A DNA stretch of 64,000 nt from Rheinheimera sp. MM224 (GCF_947090785.1 NZ_OX352320.1:3151001-3215000); one strand, 5' to 3'. Positions 17,135 to 26,891 are shown, counted from the stretch's first letter. Notes: a model not told the origin generated them from the sequence alone. Translations and numbers: made by a program.

Positions 17135-19246
17135 TTACCACTGCCACATCAGTTGCAAACTCAGTTGCTGCGGCTCACCCGGATAAACCACAAAACCGTT
17201 ACCTGAAGCTGTGTAATACAGCTCATCCAGCAGGTTGTTCACAGCCAGTTGAGCTGACCAAGCCGTTTGCTGATACCGCAGACCAGTGCCAATCAAGCGG
17301 TACGCATCCAGTTGCCAGGCTGAACCTGTGATTAAAGGCCTGCCACTGCTGTAATTTGCCCGAACAAAGGCCGACCACTCATTGTCGTATTGCCAGTTGG
17401 CACTCAGATTCACTCTATGACGCGCCAAATCGCCAAGCTTATTGCCAAGGTCTCCATCATTACTTTCTGTGACTTCGCCATCCATCCAGGCATAACCAGC
17501 TTGTAATTGCAGAGCAGAATTTAACTGCCAACTGCCCTCTAACTCCACACCATCCACGCGTTGTTCACCACTATTGACGCTATAATCAGGGTCAACAGGG
17601 TCTGTAGTCAGTGCATTTAAGCGTTCAATCCGGAACAGTGCCAGGCTGCCACTGAACTCATCCCCACTGTAACGAATACCCAACTCTGTCTGAGCTGATT
17701 CTTCCGGCTCCAGTGCAGCCCCTGTTTTGCTGCGCGCAGCAGCGCTGCTTTCAACATCAAAACCTGTGTTATGGCCAGTAAATAAAGTCAGTTGATCGTT
17801 GAGCTGCCAGGTCAGGCCCAATTGCCAGATAGTGGACGAGACCGGTACCCATTCTGCGGCACTGCCCCAGGCACCACTGCCTGCTTTACTGTCGGTATAG
17901 CGCACTGCACCTATCAAGTGTAGATCTGGGGTTAACTTGATTTGGTCCTGCAGGTACCAGGCGTCTGAATCCAGGTTGTAGAAATTATCAAAACCAAAAT
18001 CCAGCACGGGCGCCGCTGTATCGTATTGGTACTGCGGATTATTAATATCAACAGGGTTTAAAGTACCGGCCCGGATATTGGACTGGGTAAAACGGCCCCG
18101 CTCCCGGCCTGCTTCATAACCCAGTAGTACTTTGTGCTCTAAAACTCCGGTAGCAAAACGGCCATTTAAATCCAGCTGCGCTATCTGGTAGTCGTCATTT
18201 TCGCGGCCCTGACGGCCGGTACGGCTGATCAATTCTGGCTGACCTGTGACTGGAGCGCGTAAGTTAACCTGACCAAAGACGGTATTAAATTCCTGATATT
18301 GCAGGCGGGGCGTCAGGGTCCAGTCGGTATTGAGTTGGATATCTAACCAGTATTGATACAAAGGTGCAAAAGAGCGCAGGCTGGTAAAACCCGGCTCACC
18401 CAATTGAGTGCTGATATCAAGCACCTCCTCATCCTGATCAGGCAAGACTACGGACACAGGTAAACCAACATAACGGTCGGTTTCGCGTTTGATATATTCA
18501 GCGACAAAATGACCTGTAGCCAGATCGCCCACCTTATGCTGCAGCATCAGACTGACATTATTTCTGTCCATCGGTTGGCGATCAACAAAAGTGTCTGAAC
18601 GCTCCAACTCAGCTGTTAAACGTAAGGACACAGTATCAGACAATACTTTGCTGATATCGCCATTGGCTACTTTCTGATTGTCAGTCCCAAGGCGCAAACC
18701 AGCACTACCACTATTATCTGCGCCCGGCGCTTTACTGACCAGATTGATCACCCCGCCCACAGCGGACTGGCCATAAAGCACACCGGAAGGGCCTTTTAAT
18801 ACTTCCATCCGCTCTATACTATTAAGCGCAGACGCATCTACATCTTCAAAATAGCGCTGGCGCATACCGTTACGCATCTGGTCAGCAGCAAAACCGCGAA
18901 TCTTCAGACTAAAAGACTGATAAGGCCCTACCCGCGAATAACCGGGATTTGCACTGGGAATTTCGCGTAATAAATCTCCAACAGACACCAGCCCTTGCCC
19001 TCTCATCTGATCCACATCCAGTAGTTGAATACTTTGCGGCAGCTCTTTTAATAAAATGCCCGACTTACTGCCAAAAGTGTCATTTTGGCGCTGACCATAC
19101 ACAGAGAAGCGTTCCACACTGGCTTCGGTTGCAGTGTCAATTTTGTTTTGCTCATCAGCGATAGCGGAAAAGGAAAGCACTGAGAACGCTTGCACACAGG
19201 CCAGACTTAACAGAGTTCGACGGGGGAAATAAAAGAATTGCATCAA
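17135..19246 (-). CDS. TonB-dependent siderophore receptor
   Basis: A 703-residue outer-membrane receptor. A signal peptide is followed by a TonB-box-like VERFSVYGQ, the plug domain (GILLKELPQSIQLLDVDQM, IERMEVLKGPSGVLYGQSAVGGVINLVSK) and a 22-strand barrel ending LQLMWQW. The plug sequence is typical of hydroxamate or catecholate ferri-siderophore receptors; the ligand cannot be named. It is transcribed ahead of the PepSY gene. No Fur box is obvious upstream; two copies of a 23-bp dyad lie there instead. Confidence 0.92.
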   Translation of the reverse strand: MMQFFYFPRRTLLSLACVQAFSVLSFSAIADEQNKIDTATEASVERFSVYGQRQNDTFGSKSGILLKELPQSIQLLDVDQMRGQGLVSVGDLLREIPSANPGYSRVGPYQSFSLKIRGFAADQMRNGMRQRYFEDVDASALNSIERMEVLKGPSGVLYGQSAVGGVINLVSKAPGADNSGSAGLRLGTDNQKVANGDISKVLSDTVSLRLTAELERSDTFVDRQPMDRNNVSLMLQHKVGDLATGHFVAEYIKRETDRYVGLPVSVVLPDQDEEVLDISTQLGEPGFTSLRSFAPLYQYWLDIQLNTDWTLTPRLQYQEFNTVFGQVNLRAPVTGQPELISRTGRQGRENDDYQIAQLDLNGRFATGVLEHKVLLGYEAGRERGRFTQSNIRAGTLNPVDINNPQYQYDTAAPVLDFGFDNFYNLDSDAWYLQDQIKLTPDLHLIGAVRYTDSKAGSGAWGSAAEWVPVSSTIWQLGLTWQLNDQLTLFTGHNTGFDVESSAAARSKTGAALEPEESAQTELGIRYSGDEFSGSLALFRIERLNALTTDPVDPDYSVNSGEQRVDGVELEGSWQLNSALQLQAGYAWMDGEVTESNDGDLGNKLGDLARHRVNLSANWQYDNEWSAFVRANYSSGRPLITGSAWQLDAYRLIGTGLRYQQTAWSAQLAVNNLLDELYYTASGNGFVVYPGEPQQLSLQLMWQW

Positions 19247-19309
19247 ATAGCGCCTTACAATCAGAAAGTTACCTGGGCACTATTTTTACATAGCAGGCTG
19301 TATCAGCCG

Positions 19310-19332
19310 ATGCGGCATATTGTCGCAGTGGA
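19310..19332. promoter_or_regulatory. Operator candidate, copy 1, upstream of TonB receptor operon
   Basis: The 23-bp unit holds an imperfect dyad TGCGGCA-TAT-TGTCGCA followed by GTGGA. It matches a second copy 65 bp away at 19 of 23 positions. It lies about 64 bases upstream of the receptor start codon, so it may be a repressor or activator site. Confidence 0.45.
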
Positions 19333-19374
19333 GCTTATTTAGGGAACTTTTTTAGTTGATGCTTAACCGTGCTA

Positions 19375-19397
19375 ATGCGGCAATTTGTCACATTGGA
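19375..19397. promoter_or_regulatory. Operator candidate, copy 2, upstream of TonB receptor operon
   Basis: The second copy of the unit is TGCGGCA-ATT-TGTCACA followed by TTGGA, in the same orientation as copy 1. The start-to-start distance of 65 bp is about six helical turns. No regulator gene is adjacent. Confidence 0.45.
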
Positions 19398-19534
19398 CCT
19401 GGTGTCTCCACACTGTAAGCTGCCGGCATTTTTAATCTGACTCCCCTGGCCTGGTTTTGTCTGACTCACAGAAATAAAACCAAAATGCAGCGGTCACCGT
19501 AAAAATAATCTAGATATAAGTAACGGAGTAAAAA

Positions 19535-19720
19535 GTGCTGACTGAAATTGTGTTGTTTGTTGCCCAGCTGATGTTATTGGCGCTGTTGTTGATTAATCTG
19601 GTGTATCTGCTGTCTCCTGCGAAAGCTATTCCAAGAGAAAAGAAAATGGAGTATCGAATCGAGCATAGTCTTTTAGCTATCGCTGGTGGTATTGGCTTAG
19701 CCGTATTGCAGTTTATTTAA
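19535..19720 (+). CDS. Small two-helix membrane protein
   Basis: A 61-residue protein starting with GTG. GGAG at 19525-19528 is correctly spaced, which supports this start. It has two hydrophobic segments (about 5-27 and 45-61) joined by a basic loop (PREKKMEYRIEH). I do not recognise the family. It stands between the divergent TonB receptor and fusA. The good ribosome site and membrane pattern argue that it is real. Confidence 0.6.
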   Translation: MLTEIVLFVAQLMLLALLLINLVYLLSPAKAIPREKKMEYRIEHSLLAIAGGIGLAVLQFI

Positions 19721-19743
19721 AAGCAGAATCTGGTAAGCGGGCA

Positions 19744-19766
19744 ATGATCCTGCAGCGCAGGGTCAT
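19744..19766 (+). terminator. Hairpin after the small membrane protein gene
   Basis: A 10-bp stem (ATGATCCTGC / GCAGGGTCAT, one G-T pair) with a 3-base loop lies 23 bases past the stop. No T run follows directly, so this is a weak or protein-dependent terminator candidate. Confidence 0.35.
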
Positions 19767-19923
19767 ACTCTTCAAAGCACTTTGCCTTTAAGTGCTAAAA
19801 GTTCATAAAAATGCAGTTGACGGCAGATCAGAAAAAACAGAAGATCTCGCTGATTTTTTTTCGGGCAAATTGGAATAATTTCCTGTATATTGTCGCACTA
19901 TTTTCAAACCCTAGCTTATCGAG

Positions 19924-22029
19924 ATGACTATGTCAGCAGATTTATCCTTATACAGAAACATTGGTATCTTCGCCCACGTTGATGCCGGCAAAACTACTAC
20001 TACCGAGCGTATCCTGAAACTGACCGGTAAAATCCATAAGATAGGTGAAGTTCACGAAGGTGAATCGACCACTGACTTCATGGTACAAGAAGCTGAGCGT
20101 GGTATTACTATCCAGTCAGCAGCTGTAACCTGTTTCTGGAAAGGTCACCGTTTCAACGTAATCGATACACCAGGCCACGTTGACTTCACAGTTGAAGTAT
20201 ACCGTTCTCTGAAAGTATTAGACGGTGGTATCGGTGTATTCTGTGGTTCTGGTGGTGTTGAACCTCAGTCAGAAACTAACTGGCGTTATGCGAACGACGC
20301 GAAAGTATCTCGTCTGATCTTCGTTAACAAGTTAGACCGTATCGGTGCTGACTTCATCCGCGTGACAGAACAAGTTAAAAACGTACTGGGCGCTCAGCCA
20401 CTGATCATGACGTTACCAATCGGCCGCGAAGAGACTTTCGTTGGTGTGGTTGACCTGCTGAGTGAAAAAGCTTACGTGTGGGATGATTCTGGCAAGCCAG
20501 AAAACTACGAAGTAATGGATATCCCAGCGGATATGGCTGACGACGTTGCTATGTACCGCGAACAGCTGATCGAAACTGCTGTTGAGCAGGACGACGATCT
20601 GTTAATGGCTTACATGGAAGGCGAAATGCCAACTGTGGAACAAGTTAAAGCCTGTATCCGTAAAGGTACACGTGAATTGGCATTCTTCCCAACTTACTGT
20701 GGTTCTGCCTTTAAAAACAAAGGTATGCAATTACTGTTAGATGCTGTTGTTGATTACTTACCATCTCCAACTGAAGTAAATCCACAGCCTCTGACTGACG
20801 AAGAAGGTGCTCCAAATGGCCAATACGCAATCGTATCTGCTGACGAGCCGTTCCGCGCATTAGCATTCAAAATCATGGACGACCGTTTCGGCGCCCTGAC
20901 CTTTATCCGTATTTACTCTGGTGTACTGAACAAGGGTGATACTCTGCTGAACTCGTTCACAGGTAAAACTGAACGTATCGGCCGTATGGTTGAGATGAAC
21001 GCGAACGATCGTACTGACCTGACGACTGCTCAGGCCGGTGACATCATCGCTTTAGTGGGTCTGAAGAACAACACTCAGACTGGCCACACTCTGTGTGATC
21101 CAAAACACGAATGTACTTTAGAACCAATGATCTTCCCAGAGCCAGTAATCTCTATCTCTGTAACACCAAAAGACAAAGGTTCTGTTGAGAAAATGGGTAT
21201 CGCCATCGGTAAGATGGTGTCAGAAGATCCAACTTTCCGCGTAGAGACTGATGTTGATTCAGGCGAAACGATTCTGAAAGGTATGGGTGAACTGCACTTA
21301 GATATCAAAGTAGATATCCTGAAACGTACTTACGGTGTTGAGTTAGTTGTTGGTCAGCCACAGGTTGCTTACCGCGAAACTATTACTCGTGAAATTGAAG
21401 ACAGCTACACGCACAAGAAACAATCTGGTGGTTCAGGTCAATACGGTAAAATCGACTACCGCATTCGTCCAGGTGCACAAGCTTCAGGCTTCAAGTTCAT
21501 CTCTTCTACTGTTGGTGGTAGCGTTCCAAAAGAATTCATGCCAGCCATCGAGAAAGGTTTTGCTTCAATGATGAGCACTGGTACTTTAGCAGGCTTCCCG
21601 GTATTAGACGTTGAAGTTGAAGTATTCGACGGTGGTTTCCACGCAGTTGACTCTTCAGCCATCGCGTTCGAAATCGCAGCTAAAGGCGCTTTCCGTCAGT
21701 CTATTCCTAAAGCTGGCGCGCAACTGCTTGAGCCAATCATGAAAGTTGACGTCTTCACTCCTGAAGATCACGTAGGTGATGTAATCGGTGACTTAAACCG
21801 TCGTCGTGGCATGATCTCTGGTCAGGAAGCTGGCGTAACTGGCGTACGTATCAAAGGTGACGTGCCACTGTCTGAGATGTTCGGTTACATCTCTACACTG
21901 CGTACTATGACTTCTGGTCGTGGTCAGTTCTCTATGGAATTCTCTCACTACGCTCCATGTCCACAAAACGTGGCTGACGCTGTGATTGCAAAAGAGAAAG
22001 AAAAGAAAGCTGCCGCTGCTAAGAACTAA
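19924..22029 (+). CDS. fusA: Elongation factor G, second-copy type (EF-G2)
   Basis: A 701-residue translational GTPase that drives translocation and, in some paralogues, ribosome recycling. G1 is AHVDAGKTT (17-25), G3 DTPGH (81-85) and G4 NKLD (135-138). Domains II-V follow in normal order. The gene stands alone, not in the rpsL-rpsG-fusA-tuf operon. It has features of the EF-G2 group, such as [21 protein letters not shown] and NKLD in place of the usual NKMD. Codon use is strongly biased, as in highly expressed genes. A second in-frame ATG at 19930 is an alternative start. Confidence 0.92.
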   Translation: MTMSADLSLYRNIGIFAHVDAGKTTTTERILKLTGKIHKIGEVHEGESTTDFMVQEAERGITIQSAAVTCFWKGHRFNVIDTPGHVDFTVEVYRSLKVLDGGIGVFCGSGGVEPQSETNWRYANDAKVSRLIFVNKLDRIGADFIRVTEQVKNVLGAQPLIMTLPIGREETFVGVVDLLSEKAYVWDDSGKPENYEVMDIPADMADDVAMYREQLIETAVEQDDDLLMAYMEGEMPTVEQVKACIRKGTRELAFFPTYCGSAFKNKGMQLLLDAVVDYLPSPTEVNPQPLTDEEGAPNGQYAIVSADEPFRALAFKIMDDRFGALTFIRIYSGVLNKGDTLLNSFTGKTERIGRMVEMNANDRTDLTTAQAGDIIALVGLKNNTQTGHTLCDPKHECTLEPMIFPEPVISISVTPKDKGSVEKMGIAIGKMVSEDPTFRVETDVDSGETILKGMGELHLDIKVDILKRTYGVELVVGQPQVAYRETITREIEDSYTHKKQSGGSGQYGKIDYRIRPGAQASGFKFISSTVGGSVPKEFMPAIEKGFASMMSTGTLAGFPVLDVEVEVFDGGFHAVDSSAIAFEIAAKGAFRQSIPKAGAQLLEPIMKVDVFTPEDHVGDVIGDLNRRRGMISGQEAGVTGVRIKGDVPLSEMFGYISTLRTMTSGRGQFSMEFSHYAPCPQNVADAVIAKEKEKKAAAAKN

Positions 22030-22043
22030 TTAGCCGCTAATGC

Positions 22044-22084
22044 AAAAAAGCCCCGCTGGTGAAAACCGCGGGGCTTTTTGTTTT
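22044..22084 (+). terminator. Terminator of fusA
   Basis: A GC-rich stem (GCCCCGC / GCGGGGC), extended by flanking A and T runs, is followed by TTTTTGTTTTT. It lies 15 bases past the stop. Confidence 0.93.
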
Positions 22085-22207
22085 TCACATCCCTGTGAAA
22101 AATCCCTTCGGGACCAGCTAAAGCTGTCCAAAAAACGGCAGGACAGCCGTTTTTCACAGCGCCAGCGGCCAACGGCGAACATCAGGGAAGATGTGAGTGA
22201 AAAAAAG
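22081..22207. repeat. Intergenic palindromic repeat element (REP/MITE-like)
   Basis: About 125 bp with nested inverted repeats. The outer ends TCACATCCCTG and CAGGGAAGATGTGA mirror each other. A left hairpin is TTTTTCAC-ATCCCT-GTGAAAAA, and a central one is AAAAACGGC-AGGACA-GCCGTTTTT. GCTGTCC / GGACAGC can pair as an alternative. No ORF is convincing inside. It looks like a dispersed non-coding repeat, but its other copies would be outside this window. Confidence 0.55.
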
Positions 22208-22234
22208 TTCCTGACATTTTTGTATTTTCATCAG

Positions 22235-22810
22235 CTATTGCAGTCTTTTCCCTGCAGCACTGGCTTCCATTAATTTAGCCAGTCTGGATAAACGGGTTTC
22301 AGCTTTTTTGGCGCTGCAGATCCAGTGCAGCAGTACCTTTTGATAACCTGGCGGTGTAGCTACAAAAAACGACCAGGCAGCAGCATTGCTCTGAAAAATC
22401 TGTAGTTCTTCTGCTGACAAGCTGGCAACACTGGCCTGCTCATGCGCATAAATTGCAGATTTGTGTTCAGTTCTGTGGGAAAAAGCCAGCTCCCCAGCTG
22501 CTGTCATCCGGCCTTGAGCTCGCAGGTTTTCCATCTTATCTATATTGATTTGACTCCAGATGGAGCTCTTTTTGCGGGGTGTAAAACGTATGCTGTAACT
22601 GTGCTCATCAATACGCTTACGTTTGCCATCGATCCAGCCAAAACATAAAGCTTCATCCACAGACTCAGACCAGCTCATACAAGCTTTATCCGTCGCTACT
22701 TTATGAAAACCTACCAATAGCTCTGACGCAGTGGCTGCATGTAACTCCAGCCAGAATCGGAAGGCCTGTGGGCGGTCAAAAAATAGCGGTGCGGTCATCA
22801 GGCTCACCAT
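22235..22810 (-). CDS. YdeI/OmpD-associated family protein
   Basis: A 191-residue soluble protein with the family core SWSESVDEALCFGWIDGKRKRID, then RFTPRKKSSIWSQINIDKMENLRAQGRMTAAG and a C-terminal helical region ending in basic residues. The family (bacteriocin-protection, YdeI/OmpD-associated) has no proven biochemical activity; Salmonella YdeI helps resist antimicrobial peptides. Alternative starts at residue 5 (MTAPLFF) are possible. It is monocistronic. Confidence 0.85.
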   Translation of the reverse strand: MVSLMTAPLFFDRPQAFRFWLELHAATASELLVGFHKVATDKACMSWSESVDEALCFGWIDGKRKRIDEHSYSIRFTPRKKSSIWSQINIDKMENLRAQGRMTAAGELAFSHRTEHKSAIYAHEQASVASLSAEELQIFQSNAAAWSFFVATPPGYQKVLLHWICSAKKAETRLSRLAKLMEASAAGKRLQ

Positions 22811-22867
22811 TTAATCAGAAAAATACACTCTAACTGACTCAGTGGCTGAACAACAATAAGGGTAAGA

Positions 22868-22898
22868 TAAAACCCCGGGTCTTTATAACCCAGGGTTT
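22868..22898 (-). terminator. Terminator of the second TonB receptor
   Basis: A 12-bp stem with one mismatch (AAAACCCCGGGT / ACCCAGGGTTTT) and a 7-base loop. Read on the minus strand it ends in a T run. It lies about 30 bases past the receptor stop. Confidence 0.75.
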
Positions 22899-22926
22899 TG
22901 CATCAAAACCGCGGTAAGAGTGTCTA

Positions 22927-25086
22927 TCAGAACTTGTAACGCAGGTTAGCGCTGACAGAACGACGTTGACCGTAGAAACAATCCCCACGATTCAGACAGG
23001 AGGTGATCACTGTTTTGTCCGTCAGGTTTTGTACCTGCAGGCTTAAATCGTAATCCCCTATTTCATAGCCCAACATGGCATCCAGCAAGGTATAAGAAGG
23101 AGTCGTCAGCGGGTCGTTCAGCACCACACCATTCATGGCGACATAAGCGCTGCCATCTGATGTTTTACCTACATGGCGCACACCACCACCCACTTTCATG
23201 CCATCAACCATAGCCAAACGCCAGGTCGCCCAAACTGAAGCCTGCTGTTCCGGCACTGCAGATAAATCAGCACCTTCCTCACCCAATGTATTACTTTGGC
23301 TGACATAGGCGTCGGTGTAGGCATAGCTGGCGTAAATATCCAGTTGTTGCCATGCCAGCTGAGCTTCCAGCTCCACACCTTTAGCTGTGACTTCCCCGCC
23401 CTGAATTTGGCCATTGGGATCAATCAGTTCGGGGTCATCCAACTGGTCAGCCGCTAAAGTAGTAGTGCGGTTTTGCTCTTTAATTTGATAGACAGCAGCT
23501 GTTAACAGATGCTCTGTGTTGTCAGGCTGATATTTCACACCGGCTTCCCACTGCTCTCCGGTTTGAGGTTTAAAGGCTTTACCATAAGCGTCAGCGCCTA
23601 ATAGCGGCTCAAATGACTCGCTGTAGCTGATATAAGGCGAGACGCCGCCATCCATCAGATACATCAGGCCCAGACGACCTGTAGTGGCATACTGAGATTC
23701 AGCATCGGCCCTTTCAGTGCGACTGACAGTGCGGTCACGGCGTAACGCCGCAGAGACCATCCAGGTATCAGCAATTTTCATATTGTCCTGCAGATACAAG
23801 CCACTCTGATACACCTTATTGGCTGCATAGTCGGTCACATCAGCATCTGTTGGCAAATCTGTCACCTGACCATACACAGGGTTGTACAGGTCCAGCAAAC
23901 CACCTGCGCCATAAAATGAGTCATTGTCGGTATAGGCGTTCTGGTAATCAAAACCCATTACCAGTTGGTGTTCTACTGCGCCTGTTTGTAAATCGCCATG
24001 CAACTGAGCGTCACTGGTGATAGAACGAGCATCGGCGTTACTTAAATAAGCCACGCGGGAGATAGTACGGTTATCATCCTCGAACTCTGGAGGCCATCCA
24101 TACATAGTGTCGTAATCAGCATGACTGTCACTGTAACGGCTGGCGACACGTAAATCCCAGTCGTCCGTCAGATTGTGTTCAACAATCACTGTAGCGGCTT
24201 GTTGTTCTGTGTCATAACGGTCAAAACCAGGTTCGGATACAAAACGGTTACTTGGGATCTGACCAAACTCATTGGGTAAAATAGTGCCCTGATGCGGAAA
24301 AAACTGCGTACTGGTGCCAGATTCCCTTTCCTGCCAGTTGCCCAGCATTGTCACTTTAGTGTCGTCACTGGCCTGCCAGCTAAAAGAGGGTGCTAAGGCT
24401 TTGCTGTTGTCCGGCACAAAGTCAGTCTGAGTATCACTGTCGCGCCATACGCCAACTAAACGGCCTTGCAGTGTTTCATCGTCATTCAGTGAACCAGTGA
24501 TATCTCCGGCCAGTTGTTTACGTGAATAGTTACCCAATTGCGCCCAAAGCTGACCGCTGGTGGCAGCTTCAGGTTTTTTGCTGACTAAATTAACGATACC
24601 GCCAATAGAACCCTGTCCATACAACACTGAACTTGGGCCTTTTAGAATCTCAATTTGCGATAAGCCAAAAGGCTCTGTGCGCACATTGTTGTAATAACCA
24701 AACAAGGATTTCAGACCATCCAGATACTGCACTGGCGACACGCCGCGGATCACAGACCAGTCACCACGGGTATCCAGACCATAAGGACCATTGTATAAAC
24801 CCGACACATAACCCAAGGCATCCTGAACCGTCAGCGCGCCTAAATCAGCAATACGCTCTTCTGTCAGCACTGATACAGACAGAGGTGTTTCTATAATAGG
24901 AGTGTCCGACTTCGCACCTGATGCGCTGACATAAGAAATCAAACCACGCTGGCTTTTTACCGTGATCACTTCAATTTCTTTTTCATCAGCGGCCTTGCTG
25001 TCATCTGCCAGCAGGAATGCAGAATAACAACTTGTGGCAACAGCCAAAGCAACTAAGGATATTTTGTGGAGTTTAAACAACGACAT
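22927..25086 (-). CDS. TonB-dependent siderophore receptor (second)
   Basis: A 719-residue receptor. The signal peptide ends near LLADD, the TonB box is EIEVITVKSQ, and the plug carries TPLSVSVLTEERI and IEILKGPSSVLYGQGSIGGIVNLVSKKP. The barrel ends in SANLRYKF with terminal Phe. It resembles ferrichrome or ferrioxamine-type receptors, but the ligand is unproven. Only about 40% similar by eye to the receptor at 17135. Fur-like sequences upstream suggest iron repression. Confidence 0.92.
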   Translation of the reverse strand: MSLFKLHKISLVALAVATSCYSAFLLADDSKAADEKEIEVITVKSQRGLISYVSASGAKSDTPIIETPLSVSVLTEERIADLGALTVQDALGYVSGLYNGPYGLDTRGDWSVIRGVSPVQYLDGLKSLFGYYNNVRTEPFGLSQIEILKGPSSVLYGQGSIGGIVNLVSKKPEAATSGQLWAQLGNYSRKQLAGDITGSLNDDETLQGRLVGVWRDSDTQTDFVPDNSKALAPSFSWQASDDTKVTMLGNWQERESGTSTQFFPHQGTILPNEFGQIPSNRFVSEPGFDRYDTEQQAATVIVEHNLTDDWDLRVASRYSDSHADYDTMYGWPPEFEDDNRTISRVAYLSNADARSITSDAQLHGDLQTGAVEHQLVMGFDYQNAYTDNDSFYGAGGLLDLYNPVYGQVTDLPTDADVTDYAANKVYQSGLYLQDNMKIADTWMVSAALRRDRTVSRTERADAESQYATTGRLGLMYLMDGGVSPYISYSESFEPLLGADAYGKAFKPQTGEQWEAGVKYQPDNTEHLLTAAVYQIKEQNRTTTLAADQLDDPELIDPNGQIQGGEVTAKGVELEAQLAWQQLDIYASYAYTDAYVSQSNTLGEEGADLSAVPEQQASVWATWRLAMVDGMKVGGGVRHVGKTSDGSAYVAMNGVVLNDPLTTPSYTLLDAMLGYEIGDYDLSLQVQNLTDKTVITSCLNRGDCFYGQRRSVSANLRYKF

Positions 25087-25119
25087 GGCACTTCCCTCTG
25101 AATACAGTGCCAGAATTCT

Positions 25120-25164
25120 AAATGAAAATAGCTCTCAATTGCAAAGCAATTAAGAACTATTCTT
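25120..25164. promoter_or_regulatory. Fur-like operator region of the second TonB receptor
   Basis: The AT-rich stretch 35-80 bases upstream of the receptor start contains AATGAAAATAGCTCTCAATT and a perfect dyad AAGAA-CTA-TTCTT (25152-25164). Both resemble parts of the Fur consensus (GATAATGATAATCATTATC). The match is partial, so this is a moderate call. Confidence 0.45.
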
Positions 25165-25198
25165 GTTTGTATCCAGTAATTTGGACAACCTGCCTCCG

Positions 25199-26566
25199 TC
25201 ATAAAGGAGAACTCCGAGCCCCAACCTTTATAGACCTGCTTGCAGCTGCTCCGGTTTTTAGCAATGAGGACTGATTAACCACCAACAACTGCTGCATAAA
25301 TGCATGTGCATCAAAGCGATCCTGACTGCTGAATGCCTTGAGCTGTAACCAAAAGTCTTTTGTCACATAAGGCTGAAGCACATCAAGAAAAACAGAAGCT
25401 TGTGGGCTTTGGCCAGCCAGCACCACAGTGTTAAACAACGACCATAGTCTGAAGAGACTGATTGGCTGTGCAGCTTGTTGTAGCTGCATATTGATAGCGT
25501 GGTTCAGTAACAAACCACAGCTGTAATGCAGTTGTGAATTGGCTGCGGCAGCCTTGGCATAGTTATGCTCTTTTTCCAGACCCGCCACACAATCTTTAGC
25601 TGCTTCTGTCAATTTATTCTGCAAAATCTGCCTATTCTGCTGCACTTCTGCCGAGGCCACACCGGCCAGATACTCTGCTGCGCCTTCGTGGATCCATGCA
25701 TCCTGAGGAGATTCAATATCACCCGCTTGTCGCTGATACAAATGCGCCACTTCATGTGCAAAAAACCAGAATACTGCATCGGGTTGCAGCTGATCTATTG
25801 CAGTACGGCCATACCAATGCATAAAGATTTGTCCTGGCAAGGTTCCGCCCTGATGACCATAACTGCCATCCTCTGTACTGCTGTATGATGCAAATAATGC
25901 AGGTCTGACTTCCAGTGCGCCCATCTGTTCTGTAAACCAGGCCATCAGTACTGGCAACTGGCTGCTGATTTGTTGCTGTAACGCGTGAGGTAATGCCGGG
26001 TCAATCAGACTGATAAAATCAGGCCCGGCTAAAGGCTGCGCTTTCCCCAAATACACCTTTGAACCACTATCCTGCTCTTGCCAGGTCACTTCATCCTGAT
26101 AAAGCTTACCAGCTACAATAATTTGTTCGCCCGCAGGCGCTTTTAGCGTCAAAGTCCAGCTGTTGAGTTCTGGCCCACAGTGCTCTGCGCAGGCAAAAAA
26201 ACGACCGGAATGCAGCAGCATGCCACCATCAGAAAAAGGAGAAAAAGCAGCATATTCTTTAGGTAAAGGCGAATAGGTAGCTGGAAGGCGGAAACTCACC
26301 TCGCTAAACGATTCGCCATCGGTTCTGAGCACGGTTTCTACACCATCCAGAACCTGGATTTTATAAAGCTCTGATTGCACTATCCACTGTTTTGCCCTTG
26401 AATCATCCGGATTGCGCTGAAATACAATACGCTGTACAGGCGTGGCTGTGCTGTATCTGACCCACCATTGCCCCAGGGTATTTTTTTCAATCTGGGTAAC
26501 CACTTCGGTGGCTGCCAGAAAGGGCGTAAAGAGTACAAGAGCCATTAAAGCGCTTAGTTTCACCAT
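25199..26566 (-). CDS. Exported gluzincin-type metallopeptidase-like protein
   Basis: A 455-residue protein with a signal peptide (MVKLSALMALVLFTPFLA) when started at ATG 26566; an earlier ATG would bury that signal. It carries HEVAH (about residues 271-275) and a glutamate 18 residues later in WIHEGAAEY (Glu294), the HExxH-18-E zinc site of M1-like gluzincins. The N-terminal half is beta-rich, as in M1 domain I. It lacks a GAMEN motif, so a classical aminopeptidase role is doubtful. It could be a periplasmic peptidase of unknown target. Confidence 0.72.
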   Translation of the reverse strand: MVKLSALMALVLFTPFLAATEVVTQIEKNTLGQWWVRYSTATPVQRIVFQRNPDDSRAKQWIVQSELYKIQVLDGVETVLRTDGESFSEVSFRLPATYSPLPKEYAAFSPFSDGGMLLHSGRFFACAEHCGPELNSWTLTLKAPAGEQIIVAGKLYQDEVTWQEQDSGSKVYLGKAQPLAGPDFISLIDPALPHALQQQISSQLPVLMAWFTEQMGALEVRPALFASYSSTEDGSYGHQGGTLPGQIFMHWYGRTAIDQLQPDAVFWFFAHEVAHLYQRQAGDIESPQDAWIHEGAAEYLAGVASAEVQQNRQILQNKLTEAAKDCVAGLEKEHNYAKAAAANSQLHYSCGLLLNHAINMQLQQAAQPISLFRLWSLFNTVVLAGQSPQASVFLDVLQPYVTKDFWLQLKAFSSQDRFDAHAFMQQLLVVNQSSLLKTGAAASRSIKVGARSSPL

Positions 26567-26675
26567 CTGAATGTCATCCTGTTTCAGTAAGAGCAATGAT
26601 TTACATTGCACCACAGCTGAAAAACAATGAGCAAAGCGAAAAGCTTAAATCAGGGCATTAAACTGTAAGGCTTTG

Positions 26676-26891
26676 TTACTCCAGAGTCTGGCTACGAAAA
26701 TATGCAACAAGCGCATTCGCATGACCATGGCCTATGCCATGTTCGTCTTTCAGCAAGGCTACCATTTCCATATGCTTCAGTTGCTGTTGGTTTTGCAATA
26801 GATCAAACCAGTGCTGAACCGCAAAACCGTACTTTTTCTCGATAGAAGGAAAATACGAAGCCGGGCCTTTCACCTTTTCTGTATCAGACAT
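26676..26891 (-). CDS. DUF4287 protein
   Basis: A 71-residue protein with the DUF4287 pattern: SYFPSIEKKYGFAVQHWFDLL, then HMEMVALLKDEHGIGHGHANALVAYFR. This small helical module occurs alone or before DUF5655 in many bacteria. Function is unknown. The fit is over the whole length. No operon partner is evident. Confidence 0.82.
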   Translation of the reverse strand: MSDTEKVKGPASYFPSIEKKYGFAVQHWFDLLQNQQQLKHMEMVALLKDEHGIGHGHANALVAYFRSQTLE

